Origin: Zeus faber
Lineage: Eukaryota > Chordata > Actinopteri > Zeiformes > Zeidae
Direction: 5' to 3'
DNA length: 64,000 nucleotides
Assembly (NCBI GenBank): GCA_960531495.1
Contig: OY482866.1
Location: 4,715,418-4,779,417 of the forward strand
Position numbers and translations under genes: made by a program. The notes beneath the pieces were generated by a model, which saw nothing but the letters and a program-made list of their open reading frames with translations, did no database searches and had not been told where the DNA came from. This document shows, one piece after another, positions 1 through 10,541 of this stretch; the stretch's first letter is position 1, and each line of letters opens with the position of its first letter.

Positions 1-450
1 GCATTAAGTGGTATCTTATGAAGCGGGGCGGCAGTGGCAGATGAGGCCCAACACATCCTGGTTCTTGACGCCACTTTGTAGTTCCTGGATGATTTTGATG
101 TGTTGATGAAGAAGGAGTGACCACTGATGCTGACTTGATTAAAATAATAGTTTTATTACACAGCAACAAACCAGACTTGCCTAGGACGTCCAGGAGAGAA
201 CAAAGCCGGAAGTATTCTCTCGGGGAAGAAGTAAAAGACTTGTCCTTTATACTAGTACGGGGATCATGTAGCCCATCTGCTCACAATGCATAAGTCACAG
301 TTCAGCACCGGTCCGACGTAAATTTACACATTTCCTCCTCTGGCCAGGCTGGAGGCATCAACACATTTCACTCTCCCATAGGGCCTCTGAAAAGACACGT
401 TGTTATTTTTGTTCTCCGTATGACATGGATGCAATAAATTAAAAGTAACA
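1..450 (-). mobile_element. ERV 5' end: primer-binding site (55-73) and LTR (about 77-450)
   Basis: Read on the minus strand, an LTR ends in CA just before a primer-binding site that begins TGGCGTCAAG, and the internal leader continues out of the window to the left. The same arrangement recurs at 38207-38565, with shared leader sequence next to the PBS, so the two belong to one LTR family. The LTR contains an AATAAA on the minus strand near 150 and a TATAAAG-like box near 248. The distal LTR boundary is set only by where the two copies diverge. The PBS fits a serine tRNA 3' end (inference from tRNA-Ser ending in CGTGACG). Confidence 0.6.
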
Positions 451-980
451 TACGTTAGTAATTATACCATACAATCACTATACAATGGGCTCTGATTCTT
501 GAGAACCCAGGGCCCTCATTCAGACACCTTAATGTTTACAAAAACAACCAGTGAAATAGGTACATTGCAATGTAAATATTCAACTTATGAATGCGATATT
601 TTGGAAGCTTTTAGCAAAGTTACACAACATTACAAAGATAAAATCTCCAAATTCTCAGTAATGACGCACCGCGCTGTGACTTGATTGGTCCAGCGCTGGG
701 CAGCTGCTGTTATTCGAACATGCCGCCAAAAGTAACGGACAATAAAACAATGGCATTGAATCTTAATTATTTTTTAACTCTGCTTAAACAGATACTTAAT
801 ATATGAATTACGTCAATATTACAATACTATTCAACAGAATGGCTGTAATTGGTGTCAGGGAATTTTAATATTGAGTTTACAAGCGAGCTAGATTATGTTG
901 ATGTGGTGTATGACAATAACCGTAACTTGATTTATAGGAAAGTTAAGTAGGTTCACAAGATTTACTCTCTACAAAGATGT
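451..980. other. No gene recognised
   Basis: AT-rich sequence between the LTR and the H2A pseudogene. A short GC-rich island near 665-720 contains an ATTGG/CCAAT-type motif and could be a remnant of a histone-type promoter, but no reading frame follows it. Confidence 0.4.
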
Positions 981-1003
981 GGGTGGCTCTTAAAATAACA
1001 TTT
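981..1003 (-). other. Remnant of histone mRNA 3' stem-loop
   Basis: About 30 bases after the H2A stop, the minus strand reads TTTTAAGAGCCACCCA. This is the loop and 3' arm of the conserved histone 3' stem-loop. The 5' arm, normally GGCTCTTT, is degraded to GTTATTTT, so the stem no longer pairs. Its presence shows that the pseudogene derives from a replication-dependent histone gene. Confidence 0.6.
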
Positions 1004-1033
1004 GGGTTGTATTTTGGAAGTGATCGAGCAGGT

Positions 1034-1409
1034 TTACTTTGACTTGGCAGCCTTCTCGGTCTTCTTTGGGAGCAGAACAGCCTGGATGTTGGGCAGGACG
1101 GCGCCCTGAAAGATGGTCACTCCACCCAGCAGCTTGTTGGGCTCCTCGTCGGCCAGCTGCAGGTGACGGGGCATGATGCGGTCTTCTTGTTGCCACAGGC
1201 AGCATTTCCAGCCAACTCCAATATCTCAGCGGTCGGGTACTCTAGCACGGCTGCCAGGTAGACCGAGCGCCGGCACCGACGCGCCGGGCATAGTTGCCTT
1301 TGCGCAGCAGCCTGTGAACGCGGCTGATGGGGAACTGGAGACCGGCACGGGAAGAGCGAGTCTTTGCCTTTGCTCTGGCTTTGCTGCCCTGTTTGCTTCT
1401 TCCAGACAT
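1034..1409 (-). pseudogene. Histone H2A pseudogene (frameshifted)
   Basis: The minus-strand start at 1409 gives an N-terminus of [20 protein letters not shown], followed by the H2A histone fold ([19 protein letters not shown]). The frame shifts in the VGAGA region. The next segment ([20 protein letters not shown]) is read in a second frame, and the C-terminal part ([19 protein letters not shown] through [12 protein letters not shown] and a stop) in a third. At least two indels therefore break a protein of about 125 residues. The 'IRND' type segment near the acidic patch is also damaged. H2A is a nucleosome core histone. There is no intron, and a stem-loop remnant lies downstream, as expected for a replication-dependent gene. 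I am sure of the family, but not of the H2A subtype. Confidence 0.85.
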
Positions 1410-1439
1410 GATCACAATGGCTTCTAACGAGTAGAAGGT

Positions 1440-1560
1440 GATCGGATCGTTCTACAGCGCTGGAATAAAGCCTTGCAGGAACGATCTGATTGGTCAGCGT
1501 TGACCCGAGTTTTTCGTCAAATCAGAATCAAGTTTCAGTTCCGCCACACTGCAAATCCAA
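1440..1560 (-). promoter_or_regulatory. Likely remnant H2A promoter
   Basis: Upstream of the H2A start on the minus strand there is a CCAAT box (ATTGG on plus at 1489-1493) inside a G+C-richer stretch, flanked by a short inverted GATCGTTC/AACGATC pair. Placement and motif fit a histone-gene promoter. No good TATA box is visible. Confidence 0.35.
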
Positions 1561-2600
1561 AGCAGTAGTTTGTGTCCGTAAGCTAGTGATTTTTTTATGT
1601 ATTTTGTCTCAGAAATCAAATTATTTATATCCACATTGTGCTTTTTTTATTCATTGATTATAGTATTTATAAATACACAGCTTGGTGTTCTAGGTGTACA
1701 AACTGGTTTAAACAATGCTAATTATGAATCACATTATATATTTCATTAAAATCTTTAAGGTTTCTTTTTTGATTTTAATTATTTTCTGCACCACAGTTGT
1801 GAGTTGATATTCACAATTTGAAACAAGATTATCTTGTCGCAAAATTCTGTGTGGCCCACTGAGCTCTCTCCCTCTCGGTAGCGCCTATCTTATAACGAAA
1901 TAATGAATAGTTGAATGAAATTCAATTTAGGGCCAATTTGAAACTTGCATGAAGAAAATCACAATATTTATTTTAGAAAAGCAATCGTTCTTGAAAAGGA
2001 AACGCAAAATGGGCTGAGGATGGTGGGAATGAATGGATAAAATTAATAATTTGTTCGTGGAACTTTGCCTCAGCCTCTGTCGAAAGGCTGTCTATATAGG
2101 AGCTTCCAAGATGCCACTGATCAGTCATCCACTCTGTCTTTTTGCTTTTTGGTGGCGCTTTTCCACACAGTGTTTCTGCACCCCACTTAATGTGTCCCAC
2201 CCAATGATCAAAAAGAAACCTAACCCACCCACACAGACACACACACACACACAGGCACACACACTTCAGACTTTTACCGCTGAAAGATAGTGGACGTTCA
2301 AAATGCTTTATCAAAAAGCATGTCCTATACTTCTGTCTTGAAAGAAATAAAGATGATATACTTAAAATCTTTACCTTGCGATATTGGTTTCTTCAAACTC
2401 TGAAGGTCATCCGAAGGTCTTCAGACGTTGGTTTTAATTGTACAAGGGTCGGATCAAAGAGGTGCTAAGGAGCAGCTCTCTGAGTAGATATATATACATA
2501 TATTTCTGAGCAAACCAGAAAAAAAAAAACATTAACACAACAAATTCACGAAGATTCAATGGAGTCCGTCATGTGTGGTTTTAAACTCGGGTGTCATGTG
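1561..2600. repeat. AT-rich spacer with a (CA)n microsatellite near 2233-2262
   Basis: No gene is recognised. The only clear structure is an imperfect CA run (cacacacacacacag...). It makes both strands open and so produces spurious reading frames here. Confidence 0.6.
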
Positions 2601-2613
2601 AGGAGGTGGTGTC

Positions 2614-3480
2614 TTAATTGTCGTCAAGGCCTGCATAAGCGGGAGACCAAGATTCCAGAGGGGGCTCAGGGTCGTCAAAAGGGATGGCAAGAAAGGCCTT
2701 AACGATTTGGGTGGTCAAGCGGTGTAGTAATGGTATTATACAAACCAAACAAGTCCATAGAAAAACAAGGACGGCGACTAAAGCGGTGGCACTAAGAGTG
2801 AGCCAGTGGCGCCAAATCATGAGAGACCACCCAAACCCACTCTGAGTGTCGTTGACCTCCTCCTTAAGAGTGACGTCGCACAATTGGATAAGCTTAGTAG
2901 ACGAATGCCATTAAGGCCGGGAGCTGAGTCAGTGCTATGTGTCGTACTGCTGGGAACATATATTTTATTAACTGTGATTGGGGCAGTTATATTCTCAGGA
3001 CGGTAAAGTATGTGAAGTAAAGTATGATCATGGACAATGTATATGGGGACAACAACAATTATAGCAATGGTGAGTAGGAAACAAACAGTGCCGCGTAGGC
3101 AACAAAACCCTGTAAGGTGAAAAGAGTGCCATGGCCCCAGTTGTGGTTGATGTGGTTCCATTGCAGTTGCAGGGTGAGCAGCGTTCGGTGTACGCTCACG
3201 TTGTCTTCTCAACAAGTAGCACGAGGGGAAGAGGACCTTCCTTACTGTGGGAGGCGTGAACCCAGGAGGCACGGCCTTTGACCTTGAGGGCGGTGTTGGT
3301 GACAAACAGGACTTGGAACAGTCGCAGGACACAGGGATTGTGCCCAGATGACGGTCGTAGGTTCTTTACGAAGACCCAGTCCCCAAGTTGGAACTGATGA
3401 AGGGGTTTGTACTCAGGCGGATGTTGAGCTTCTTTCTCCTTTTCAAGGGATGTCGGGTAGCGGGCGAGACGGTTCTGGTG
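2614..3480 (-). mobile_element. ERV-F fragment: integrase C-terminal tail and shortened env
   Basis: On the minus strand, 3400-3220 encodes a retroviral integrase tail: QLGDWVFVKNL, then VLFVTNTALKVKG and SWVHASH. This is the tail pattern seen in ERV-A and ERV-B. The next segment (about 3180-2980) has a hydrophobic stretch (CFLLTIAIIVVVPIYIV), which fits an env leader. A later segment (2883-2614) has a membrane-spanning run (LTLSATALVAVLVFLWTCLV) followed by a short tail ending in LDDN and a stop. The receptor-binding part and the CX6CC region are missing, so env is internally deleted. The frames are also disrupted. No LTR is recognised on either side. Assignment as env rests on position and membrane segments only. 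Confidence 0.55.
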
Positions 3481-3489
3481 GTTTAGTTG

Positions 3490-4430
3490 GGGTCAGGTGG
3501 GTTCAGTCAGGTTCAGTCAGTTGTAAGTTTGTCATGGTCATATGTGGGTATTAGTTAATAATCAGCGCTATTATCTTATGCTAAATGTGTGTAGCTTGGA
3601 GTGGGTGGAACTACTACGATTTAATTATGATGTCGCTGTGTCGTGACAAAGCAGTGGATCCTGGGTGGGGTTAGCCACACACACACATTAACATGTCATC
3701 AGCAAAGCGCATGCAGTTGGAATCTCTTCCAGAAATTTCCCTCAGTACGCTCCAACCCTCTAGCAGCTTACTTCCTCCTACCTCCATCCGTGACTTTTAA
3801 CACACAGATTCTGTTCTCTGCACAGGAATATAGCCACTGTATCTGCATTTTTTCTGTATGTTTGGCTGGTACTGAAAAGCCGGGGGCTTTTGGTTCTGTG
3901 ACAGTTCCACTGCTGGGAGACTGTTGATTAAACAAACTGGTGCCAGTGAGCAACAGTTGGCTCTGCACTCTTGTTTGGAAGGAGAAATATAGATTAGACG
4001 ATACTGATTACAGAATTGTTTTGCGCTTAATAAAAATTGAATAAAAGAACAAAGAATAAACCATGGCCTGTACTCACTATATTCTAAGAATTGTATCACT
4101 ATAGCTAGAGAGCTATGATATCGTCTTGTGTTCCTCTGACCTGGATACATGCTACCAAGACTCAAACTTATTTGACTCTTTTGGCACAATGAGGGCATAG
4201 TTAAAAGACCACTGACTGTGGACCTGAGAGTTCTTGCTGGTTTGTGTAGAATTAGCAGTTATTTTATAAACTGAGGTGCACGGCCATTTATTGCTTTATT
4301 TACAAGTAGCAGAATTTTTTTAATCTATCCTGGTTTTAACAGGTAGCCAATGTAGAGATAAAGAACAGGTGTGATGTGTTCAAATTTGTATTTCCTGTGA
4401 TGTCAGTGGGGGCGAGAAGTGTGGCTTGAT
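3490..4430. other. No gene recognised
   Basis: A few short repeats are present: a GGTTCAGTCA duplication near 3500-3520 and a short CA run near 3675. No convincing reading frame or RNA gene was found. Confidence 0.4.
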
Positions 4431-4433
4431 TGA

Positions 4434-4646
4434 GTGGGGAACAGCATTGGATTTTTATGTTTGGCATGTCAAGCAGACGCACATGATAACGCAAAAATCT
4501 TTGTGGTGTCATTTGTGTTGGTTTATCAGTTTGTAGGATCGGTTCTAATTTATAAGAGAAATATGCCACCGGACGGAATCTTCCCCCATGAGGATGACAC
4601 AGCACCGATAGCATATATCCACCCTTTTGATCCACAAACCAAGTAA
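4434..4646 (+). CDS. Short unrecognised reading frame with a hydrophobic N-terminal half
   Basis: This 70-residue frame has a hydrophobic stretch (KIFVVSFVLVYQFVGSVLIY) followed by an acidic, proline-containing tail (PPDGIFPHEDDTAPIAYIHP) and a stop. That composition resembles a membrane anchor with a cytoplasmic tail, for example the last exon of a membrane protein or a remnant of a viral envelope. A pyrimidine-rich tract ending in AG lies just upstream near 4407, which would allow a splice acceptor. I do not recognise the family, and a chance reading frame is quite possible. Confidence 0.25.
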   Translation: MGNSIGFLCLACQADAHDNAKIFVVSFVLVYQFVGSVLIYKRNMPPDGIFPHEDDTAPIAYIHPFDPQTK

Positions 4647-4649
4647 ACG

Positions 4650-6600
4650 GGAGTCCATCGTCAGCGACGGTATGGGAATGTTTCAGATCAGTGAAAAATT
4701 AACTTCTCGAAAATAGCTATGTTCTATATTGCCCATATTTTAAATCTGGTTTTATCCTTACTGTTTTTAGCAATAGGGGATGCTACAAAACACAATTTTA
4801 GGAAAGGCTGGGTGTGGCGGTTCTACTTTTAAAAGAACTTGAATTCATCGATTCAGATTTGCCTGTCACCTAGGTAACACCATTGGCACTAATGATAGAG
4901 TAACAGTCGTATAGTGAGAAGAAAAATGGCAATTTATAATTACTCAAAAAAACAACAAAAATAAATATATTTTGGAGTATATAATAAAACCTTACACATT
5001 AACCTCTATCAATAATTCCCGATCAATCAAAAATAGGAAGACAATTGAAAACTGGAAAGAACATCACAGATCTCTGTTTAAAAATATATTTATTCAATTT
5101 ATTTCAGTCAGGGAAGTTGTTGCATTTAGTGTTCTATTTTAAATTGTTGTGATCACCTTCCTATATAGTCAACAACTCTCACGCCCAAACTACACCCGGC
5201 ACGTTGGTGCACCGTACAGGCGTTGTGCGGAGCGTGAGTTTTTACCTTTGTGGGGGAACGTCACCGTACAAACTGGATACTCATATTTGCATTGAAATTT
5301 GAGGCCTTTGAAGAACCGTTTAAGCACGACTATATATATATATCTATATATATAGATATATATATATCATTAATCCCTTCATCATCTGCTATTATAAGTG
5401 TCTATTTCCAACCATGCTGGATTCAATTTAAATTGATTACATTTCGCTGGCAGAATCCATGTCCGAAAAGTGATTCTGAAAATTATGTCGTAACCCTGTT
5501 AATACAGAGTTAGCCTGAATGGAAGATATTTGATATATCAGTAATTTTTGGAAATGTTTTGATCACATGCATGTTGTCATGCAATTTTAAATCTTTTTAC
5601 TCAGACAAAGTTTTAAAATAAATGCTTTGGTTAATTTCAACAGCAACCTTTTTTATTCTGCATTTTTGGAGGCAAAAACATAGTTTCTGTCATTATTTAG
5701 GGTAATATAGACTAGTGAGAAATGATTGCCTGTGCAGAGCTTTAATTTGTGAATTAATCAAAATAATGTATTTAGCATTTTGTAGGCATAATGCACATTG
5801 CACCATGAAATGCAATACAACTGCCTTTGAGGGATTTACAGATACATTATCTTAAATAAGTGGTGTTTCACATTTGATACACACATTTTCACAACACAGT
5901 CTTAAAAATAATAAGCTATGGGATGTTAATCAATTATAAGTTGCCCCAAACCAGAAGATATTCATCTTGAAATATAAGTCACAATATAATTTTTATTGTG
6001 GCGATAACATTTTCGAAAATAGCAAAGCCTTCCTTGCAAAACAAATCGTTAAATAAAGTCAAGAAATATTGGTTTCAGAATTGAAAGCCCCTCTACTGTC
6101 TCTGTATTGCACGGATGATCCATTAGAGCACAGAAGACATGTCTGTGATCTGGATTTTTCAAGATCGTTGCATCACAACTGGGATATTACGAAAGTACAG
6201 TACTTACATAAGAAACAGTACTTACATTTCTGAGGACAAAATATACACACCCCAAGGAACATGCAATTTAAGGCCTCTTCAGAATCATATTTGCCTGACA
6301 CATGACGTGGTCCACTTCCGTAGTTGGAGACAATCCAACTACGGAAATACAGCCTCTCTTTCAAATCAGACTTAAAATCCGGATAGCTACATTCACAAAA
6401 ATGGGGTCAAAAACCTTCAAGTCAGAATATCAATGCCCTATTCATCGGAAACTGATGGACACAAAATGTAATTTATCTCTACCCTTAACATGAATAACGG
6501 AGTGGGTAATATGGGAATGGAGAGCTGCTGAAGACATGCCCCGGCACGTGCATTGCCTTAAGCATCCGATTTTAATTGTCCAGTCGTCGTGCGAACCGAA
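4650..6600. repeat. AT-rich spacer; (TA)n tract near 5329-5368
   Basis: No gene is recognised. It contains an alternating TA tract near 5329-5368 and a perfect hairpin (6316-6346, listed separately). From about 6600 it passes into spacer sequence that recurs at 59620-59720 and 59965-60070 beside tRNA-Leu and tRNA-Pro sequences. Confidence 0.6.
6316..6346. repeat. Perfect 13-bp hairpin
   Basis: TTCCGTAGTTGGA is followed by GACAA and then its exact reverse complement, TCCAACTACGGAA. No T-run follows, so it is not a Pol III terminator. No transposon ends were recognised around it. Confidence 0.8.
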
Positions 6601-6805
6601 CACATTTACTTTTGTGGATCTTGGCTGTCCTGGAAGTATTGGCAGTCGCTGAAAGAGCTTGAAATCAGAAACACAAATTTGAAAGGAGGCCAAACACTGA
6701 GGGGATTTCCCTTTCTCCTAGGTATTCATCCAGTCAATTAGAATGAGTTTTGTAGAATGCGACTTCAGACTTTTGTTTGGATTGCACCCTATCCACCAAT
6801 GTGCC

Positions 6806-6888
6806 GTCAGGATGGCCGCGCGGTCTAAGGCGCTGCGTTTAGGTCGCAGTCTCCGATGGAGGCGTGGTTTCAAATCCCACTTCTGACA
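6806..6888 (+). tRNA. tRNA-Leu (anticodon TAG), possibly decayed
   Basis: 83 nt with the typical leucine layout. The acceptor starts GTCAGGA and ends TTCTGAC. The D arm is GGCCGCGCGGTCTAAGG, the anticodon stem-loop CTGCG-TTTAGGT-CGCAG, followed by a variable arm and the T arm. The acceptor pairs with one wobble. The T stem has one mismatch (GGTTTCAAATCC, where GGGTTC is usual). The anticodon TAG would arise from the common CAG isoacceptor by one C-to-T change. A decayed CAG version occurs at 18404-18486 in similar spacer sequence. Confidence 0.6.
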
Positions 6889-7135
6889 AGCCCTTTAAGT
6901 ATATGTCCTCCTGAATGTCATGCTTTGCATGACACTGACATTCTCAACAAGCTCATAACTTCGACATCACTCACCTTACAGGCTCCCTGGGCTAACCCCC
7001 ACAATGACTATAGCGTTAGATGTTGTTACATGCCACAAAGTTGATTGACACCATGCTTTCAATGGGCACAGTCTTTAAAACACCACTTGTCAAAGCAGCA
7101 CTCTTTTTGTACATTACGCCTCTTCTGGTTGTAGT

Positions 7136-7692
7136 TGTAGTGGAAAAAAACACATCTAACACTTAAACTGAAGAAGAGAGGTTTGAGAGTGTCGAGGTCT
7201 GAAGATATAAGACTTTATTATCACTTGCAAGAAGTGACAACAGAATCTGAGTTGGTTTGGCAAAGAACTGCCGAGCCGCTCACGGACTCCTTCTTTTAAC
7301 CTCTTTCTGTTGGTCCAGAATGTACATCTGTTTTTTCTCAATAAGAATCCCTTCCTTACTCCTACACTGTCAGTAGTGCAAAGAACCCAGTTGTCTGCAG
7401 TCTTTGACGTCAGTTACACTAACAAACCTTCCGACGCCAATCCAGGCCATATTTTAGAGGGAATGTTTGCATTAACAAAACTTCCCATGTCATATGGCTC
7501 ACGGCCAACAAAGCACTTACTCCTGTCTGCTACTTTTGTTTAGACTGAAACACCATGTCTTTGCTGACCCCTGTTTCACGCACACTTACTTCATTCATAT
7601 AGCATATGGGCAAGATAATGAATGTTCTTTCTTATTTAATGGTAGAATATAATTAACATATTTCTTTTAAATGTACTGGTAAATTTCTCCCA
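7136..7692 (-). repeat. ERV-A 3' LTR
   Basis: In element orientation it begins TGGGAGAAATTTAC and ends CCACTACA. The poly(A) signal AATAAA lies at 7214-7219 (minus), immediately after a short inverted repeat (TCACTT...AAGTGA). A TTAAAAG box near 7293 could serve as TATA. It matches the right-hand copy along its whole length. Confidence 0.85.
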
Positions 7693-7696
7693 TATA

Positions 7697-7706
7697 TCCC
7701 CTCTTT
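7697..7706 (-). other. ERV-A polypurine tract
   Basis: On the minus strand AAAGAGGGGA lies four bases from the start of the 3' LTR, the position where plus-strand DNA synthesis is primed. The same purine run plus LTR start pattern is found in ERV-E at 40735-40752. Confidence 0.75.
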
Positions 7707-8415
7707 GGGACTTATTAAGTCCCAATGTCAATTACCATTATCTTTAATAACCCAAATTTACAGATGACTACTTGCCAGACTGCTAGATAAACAAACAGTA
7801 TTCACATTTGATTACCTGGAAAAAACATCTTGCTTTCTTATCATCACAGGAATTTCAACCTGTTCCAGGGTTTTCAACCTGAACCTTTTACTTAAGCAAG
7901 TTAAAAAAGGTTACCAAATATGCGATACCCTATAAGTGTTTCAATCCTCTGAGTTCAGTTATAAATGTCATGTAAGCGGCAGCCTGTTATTTAAGTAGAG
8001 CCTTGCATGTGTTGTTTCCTCTATAAATCGTGAAAAACATCTAAATCATTATCTCTCCACAAACCATGACCTAGACAAACATCATATAAGTTCTTCAACG
8101 AATGCATAACACAAAATTTAACAATCTTTCAGCATGCATTCAAAGTCATCCTTACAGGAAGCATATGACAGAATAAGAAATAAAACTCAAATTCTTCCAA
8201 CATGCATTGTCGTGGATGATCAGGTGATCTTCATGTATTGGTGTGCTGTATGTTTGTGGGGGGTTTTGGGCATTATTGTAGTCGTTGCTTCAGCTTTCAT
8301 CAGCATCTTCATGTCCGGGTATTTTATGAGTTCAGTGCTCATCCTGCTTACCAAGGGTGTGACCCACATCGAGAGGTTACTAGCACGATCACATGTGAGC
8401 CTCCTCAAGGCCAGG
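7707..8415 (-). other. ERV-A remnant between pol and 3' LTR (env mostly lost)
   Basis: Where env is expected, only about 700 bp remain, AT-rich to the left. No CX6CC motif, CXXC motif or long reading frame is visible on the minus strand. The plus strand is open for 183 codons at 8134-8685, but that frame is antisense to the integrase end and is not considered a gene. Confidence 0.6.
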
Positions 8416-10217
8416 TCAAACCTTGGATTTCTCCCCTTCCATGTCGTCATCATCATCCTGGCTGGGCTGGGTCTGGTCTTGGGGTGGTGGGTCAGTATCG
8501 GGTGCGTCTGCATCCAACACCTCCCCACTCTCTTGCCTCGTCCTGGGCTGCGCAGCTTTCGTGCAGTGGTTGAGGTGGTACCAGGTGGAACTCCCTTCCA
8601 CCTGGATGGCAGTTGGGGTTGCATTGGTGACTTTGTATGGTCCTTCTCTCCTGGGCTCGTTCCACTTTCTCCGGAACACCCTTAGGTACACCTGGTCACC
8701 TGGTCACCTGGTTCCACCCCCCTTGGTGGGTCGTCTTCTGGTTCTGGAACTCGGTCCTTCTCCTGTTGGAATATATGCTTATGTATGCCAGTTAGTTGCT
8801 TGATATATTCTCTAATTTCTAATTGCAATTGTTCCAGTGGAGGACCCTTATGGGGTCCTCTGAGGTTAGGTGCAGGCATGGGTCGACCCGTGGGCATTTT
8901 ATGTGGGGTTAAATGTGTCATTCTGTTAGTTTGCATGCGATAACTCATTAGTGCTAATGGGAGTGCATCTACCCAGTTCAATTTAGCACTTGCACAAATT
9001 TTGTAAATTTTTGTCTTGATTGTTTCATTCACTCTTTCCACCATTCCTTGTGATTGAGGGTGATACACACCACCCAATCTTTGCTTCACATGCAATTGCT
9101 GTATTACTTGTTTAACAGTTTTTTGGATAAACGCAGAGCCGTTGTCTGAGATTATTTCTGTTGGAATTCCAAACCTTGGCATGACCTCTATGGTCAAAAA
9201 TTTGATTACTATGGCCGCACTCTGATCTTTTGATGGGACTGCCTCCACCCATCTGCTAAATCTGTCAATGACTACAAGCATGTATCTTTTCCCATTTACT
9301 TTTTTGATCATGTCCACATAGTCTAAGACGAGATGTCTGAATGGTCCCTCCGGTGTTGGAATGTGTCCCAATGGGGTGGTGATTGTTTTTCTTACATTAT
9401 TTTTCGCACATACTTCCCATTCATTGAGCTGATTTTCAACCATTGTTTGCAAGTATGGTGACCAAAAACCTTGTTTTCTGATTCTTCTTACTAATTCCCC
9501 CCTTGCGCAATGGTCAAAACCATGTGCATTAGTGATAAGCAATCCTAACAACGCGGTCGGTGCCACTAACATCCCGTCATGAGTTCTCCATAACCCAGTC
9601 GGAGTGTGCACCGCACCCCTCTTCAGCCACATGTTTTGCTCATAGACACCAGCCTTCTCTTGCATGCGGACAACATCATCTTCAGTAGGTGACGCCACAG
9701 GCATAGTCAACACTGCCTGAATCAAAACACAACTGTTAGAGGCTCTCTTGGCCGCCTCATTTGCAGCACTGTTACCTTTTGTGACATAGTCATTTCCTTT
9801 CTTGTGTGCCTGACATTTGATTATCGCCACTTGCTTAGGTAGCAACAATGCCAACATCAGTTCCACAATCTGATCACAATGCATTATGGGGGACCCATCA
9901 GTCTTCTTAAAACCCCTCATTTTCCAAACTGCTCCGAACAGATGACACACACCATGTGCATATGCAGAATCAGTATATATGTTCACAATTTTACCTGCCC
10001 CTTCCCGGCAGGCAGCTGTAAGAGCTTTCAATTCAGCCACCTGTGCTGAACATGGTTGTTTACAATAAGAACTTTGAATGACAGCGAAAGTTCTATCCGG
10101 GTTTTGTCGTACTACTGCAAATCCTGCATGGTTAGCCAAATGATCTCTGTAGCACGAACCATCTACAAACAACTCCTCCTCAGCCCCAATTAGTGGTGTT
10201 GACAACAAATCAGGCAA
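8416..10217 (-). pseudogene. pol: ERV-A pol: RNase H and integrase
   Basis: The main frame (10217-8682, 511 codons) starts in RNase H with VDGSCYRDH, AELKALTAAC and IYTDSAYAHG, which supply the acidic residues. Integrase follows. Its zinc-binding H-x3-H is present (HGFDH), but the CxxC is damaged: WEVCAKNN has Trp where the first Cys is expected. The catalytic triad is intact: VLDYVDM, ISDNGSAF, and QGMVERVNETIK for the Glu. The C-terminal GPY/F-type tail (WNEPRREGPYKV) lies in another frame at 8691-8416, so a frameshift near 8690 separates it from the core. This tail ends in an acidic stretch (DDDDDMEGEKSKV). Integrase inserts viral DNA into host chromosomes. The same tail pattern recurs in ERV-B, ERV-C and ERV-F. 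Confidence 0.85.
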
Positions 10218-10532
10218 TCACTTGGTAAACGTCAGAGAATCAGTCACACAGTCGTGTGACGTCCCTTCAAAATCATGCAGAATTTTTTCTGCTGGGTTCA
10301 CCGTTGAACACCTTCTGGTGGTAACATCGGGGAACGTAAGCAAGGTCAAATATTCCAACAACCTCGCATTTGTCAACACAAATTTCCCCTGTTCAATCAG
10401 TTCAGTAACTTTATGATGTGTAAAAATAGTTACCGAATATCCCATCGTGATGGACGAAGCGTTGTCATAAGCATACTGTACCGCAGCTAATCCCTGATAA
10501 CAGGGTGGGTAGCCTTGTGCTACTGTATCCAA
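10218..10532 (-). pseudogene. pol: ERV-A pol: RT connection segment (separate frame)
   Basis: A 104-codon frame with GYPPCYQGLAAVQYAYDNAS and VTIFTHHKV corresponds to the RT connection region between polymerase and RNase H. It is out of frame with both neighbours, so there are two indels (near 10535 and 10217). The corresponding region of ERV-D (about 31660-31400) has the similar LPLCYRAMVGVYLMYDKASS. Confidence 0.75.
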
Positions 10533-10541
10533 TTTTGAGCT

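Noticed and set aside
1973..2314. Opposing frames over 1973-2314
   Set aside because: Both arise from the CA microsatellite and have no other support.
8134..8685. Plus-strand 183-codon frame with hydrophobic segments
   Set aside because: It is antisense to the integrase tail and adjacent remnant of ERV-A, with composition explained by that strand.
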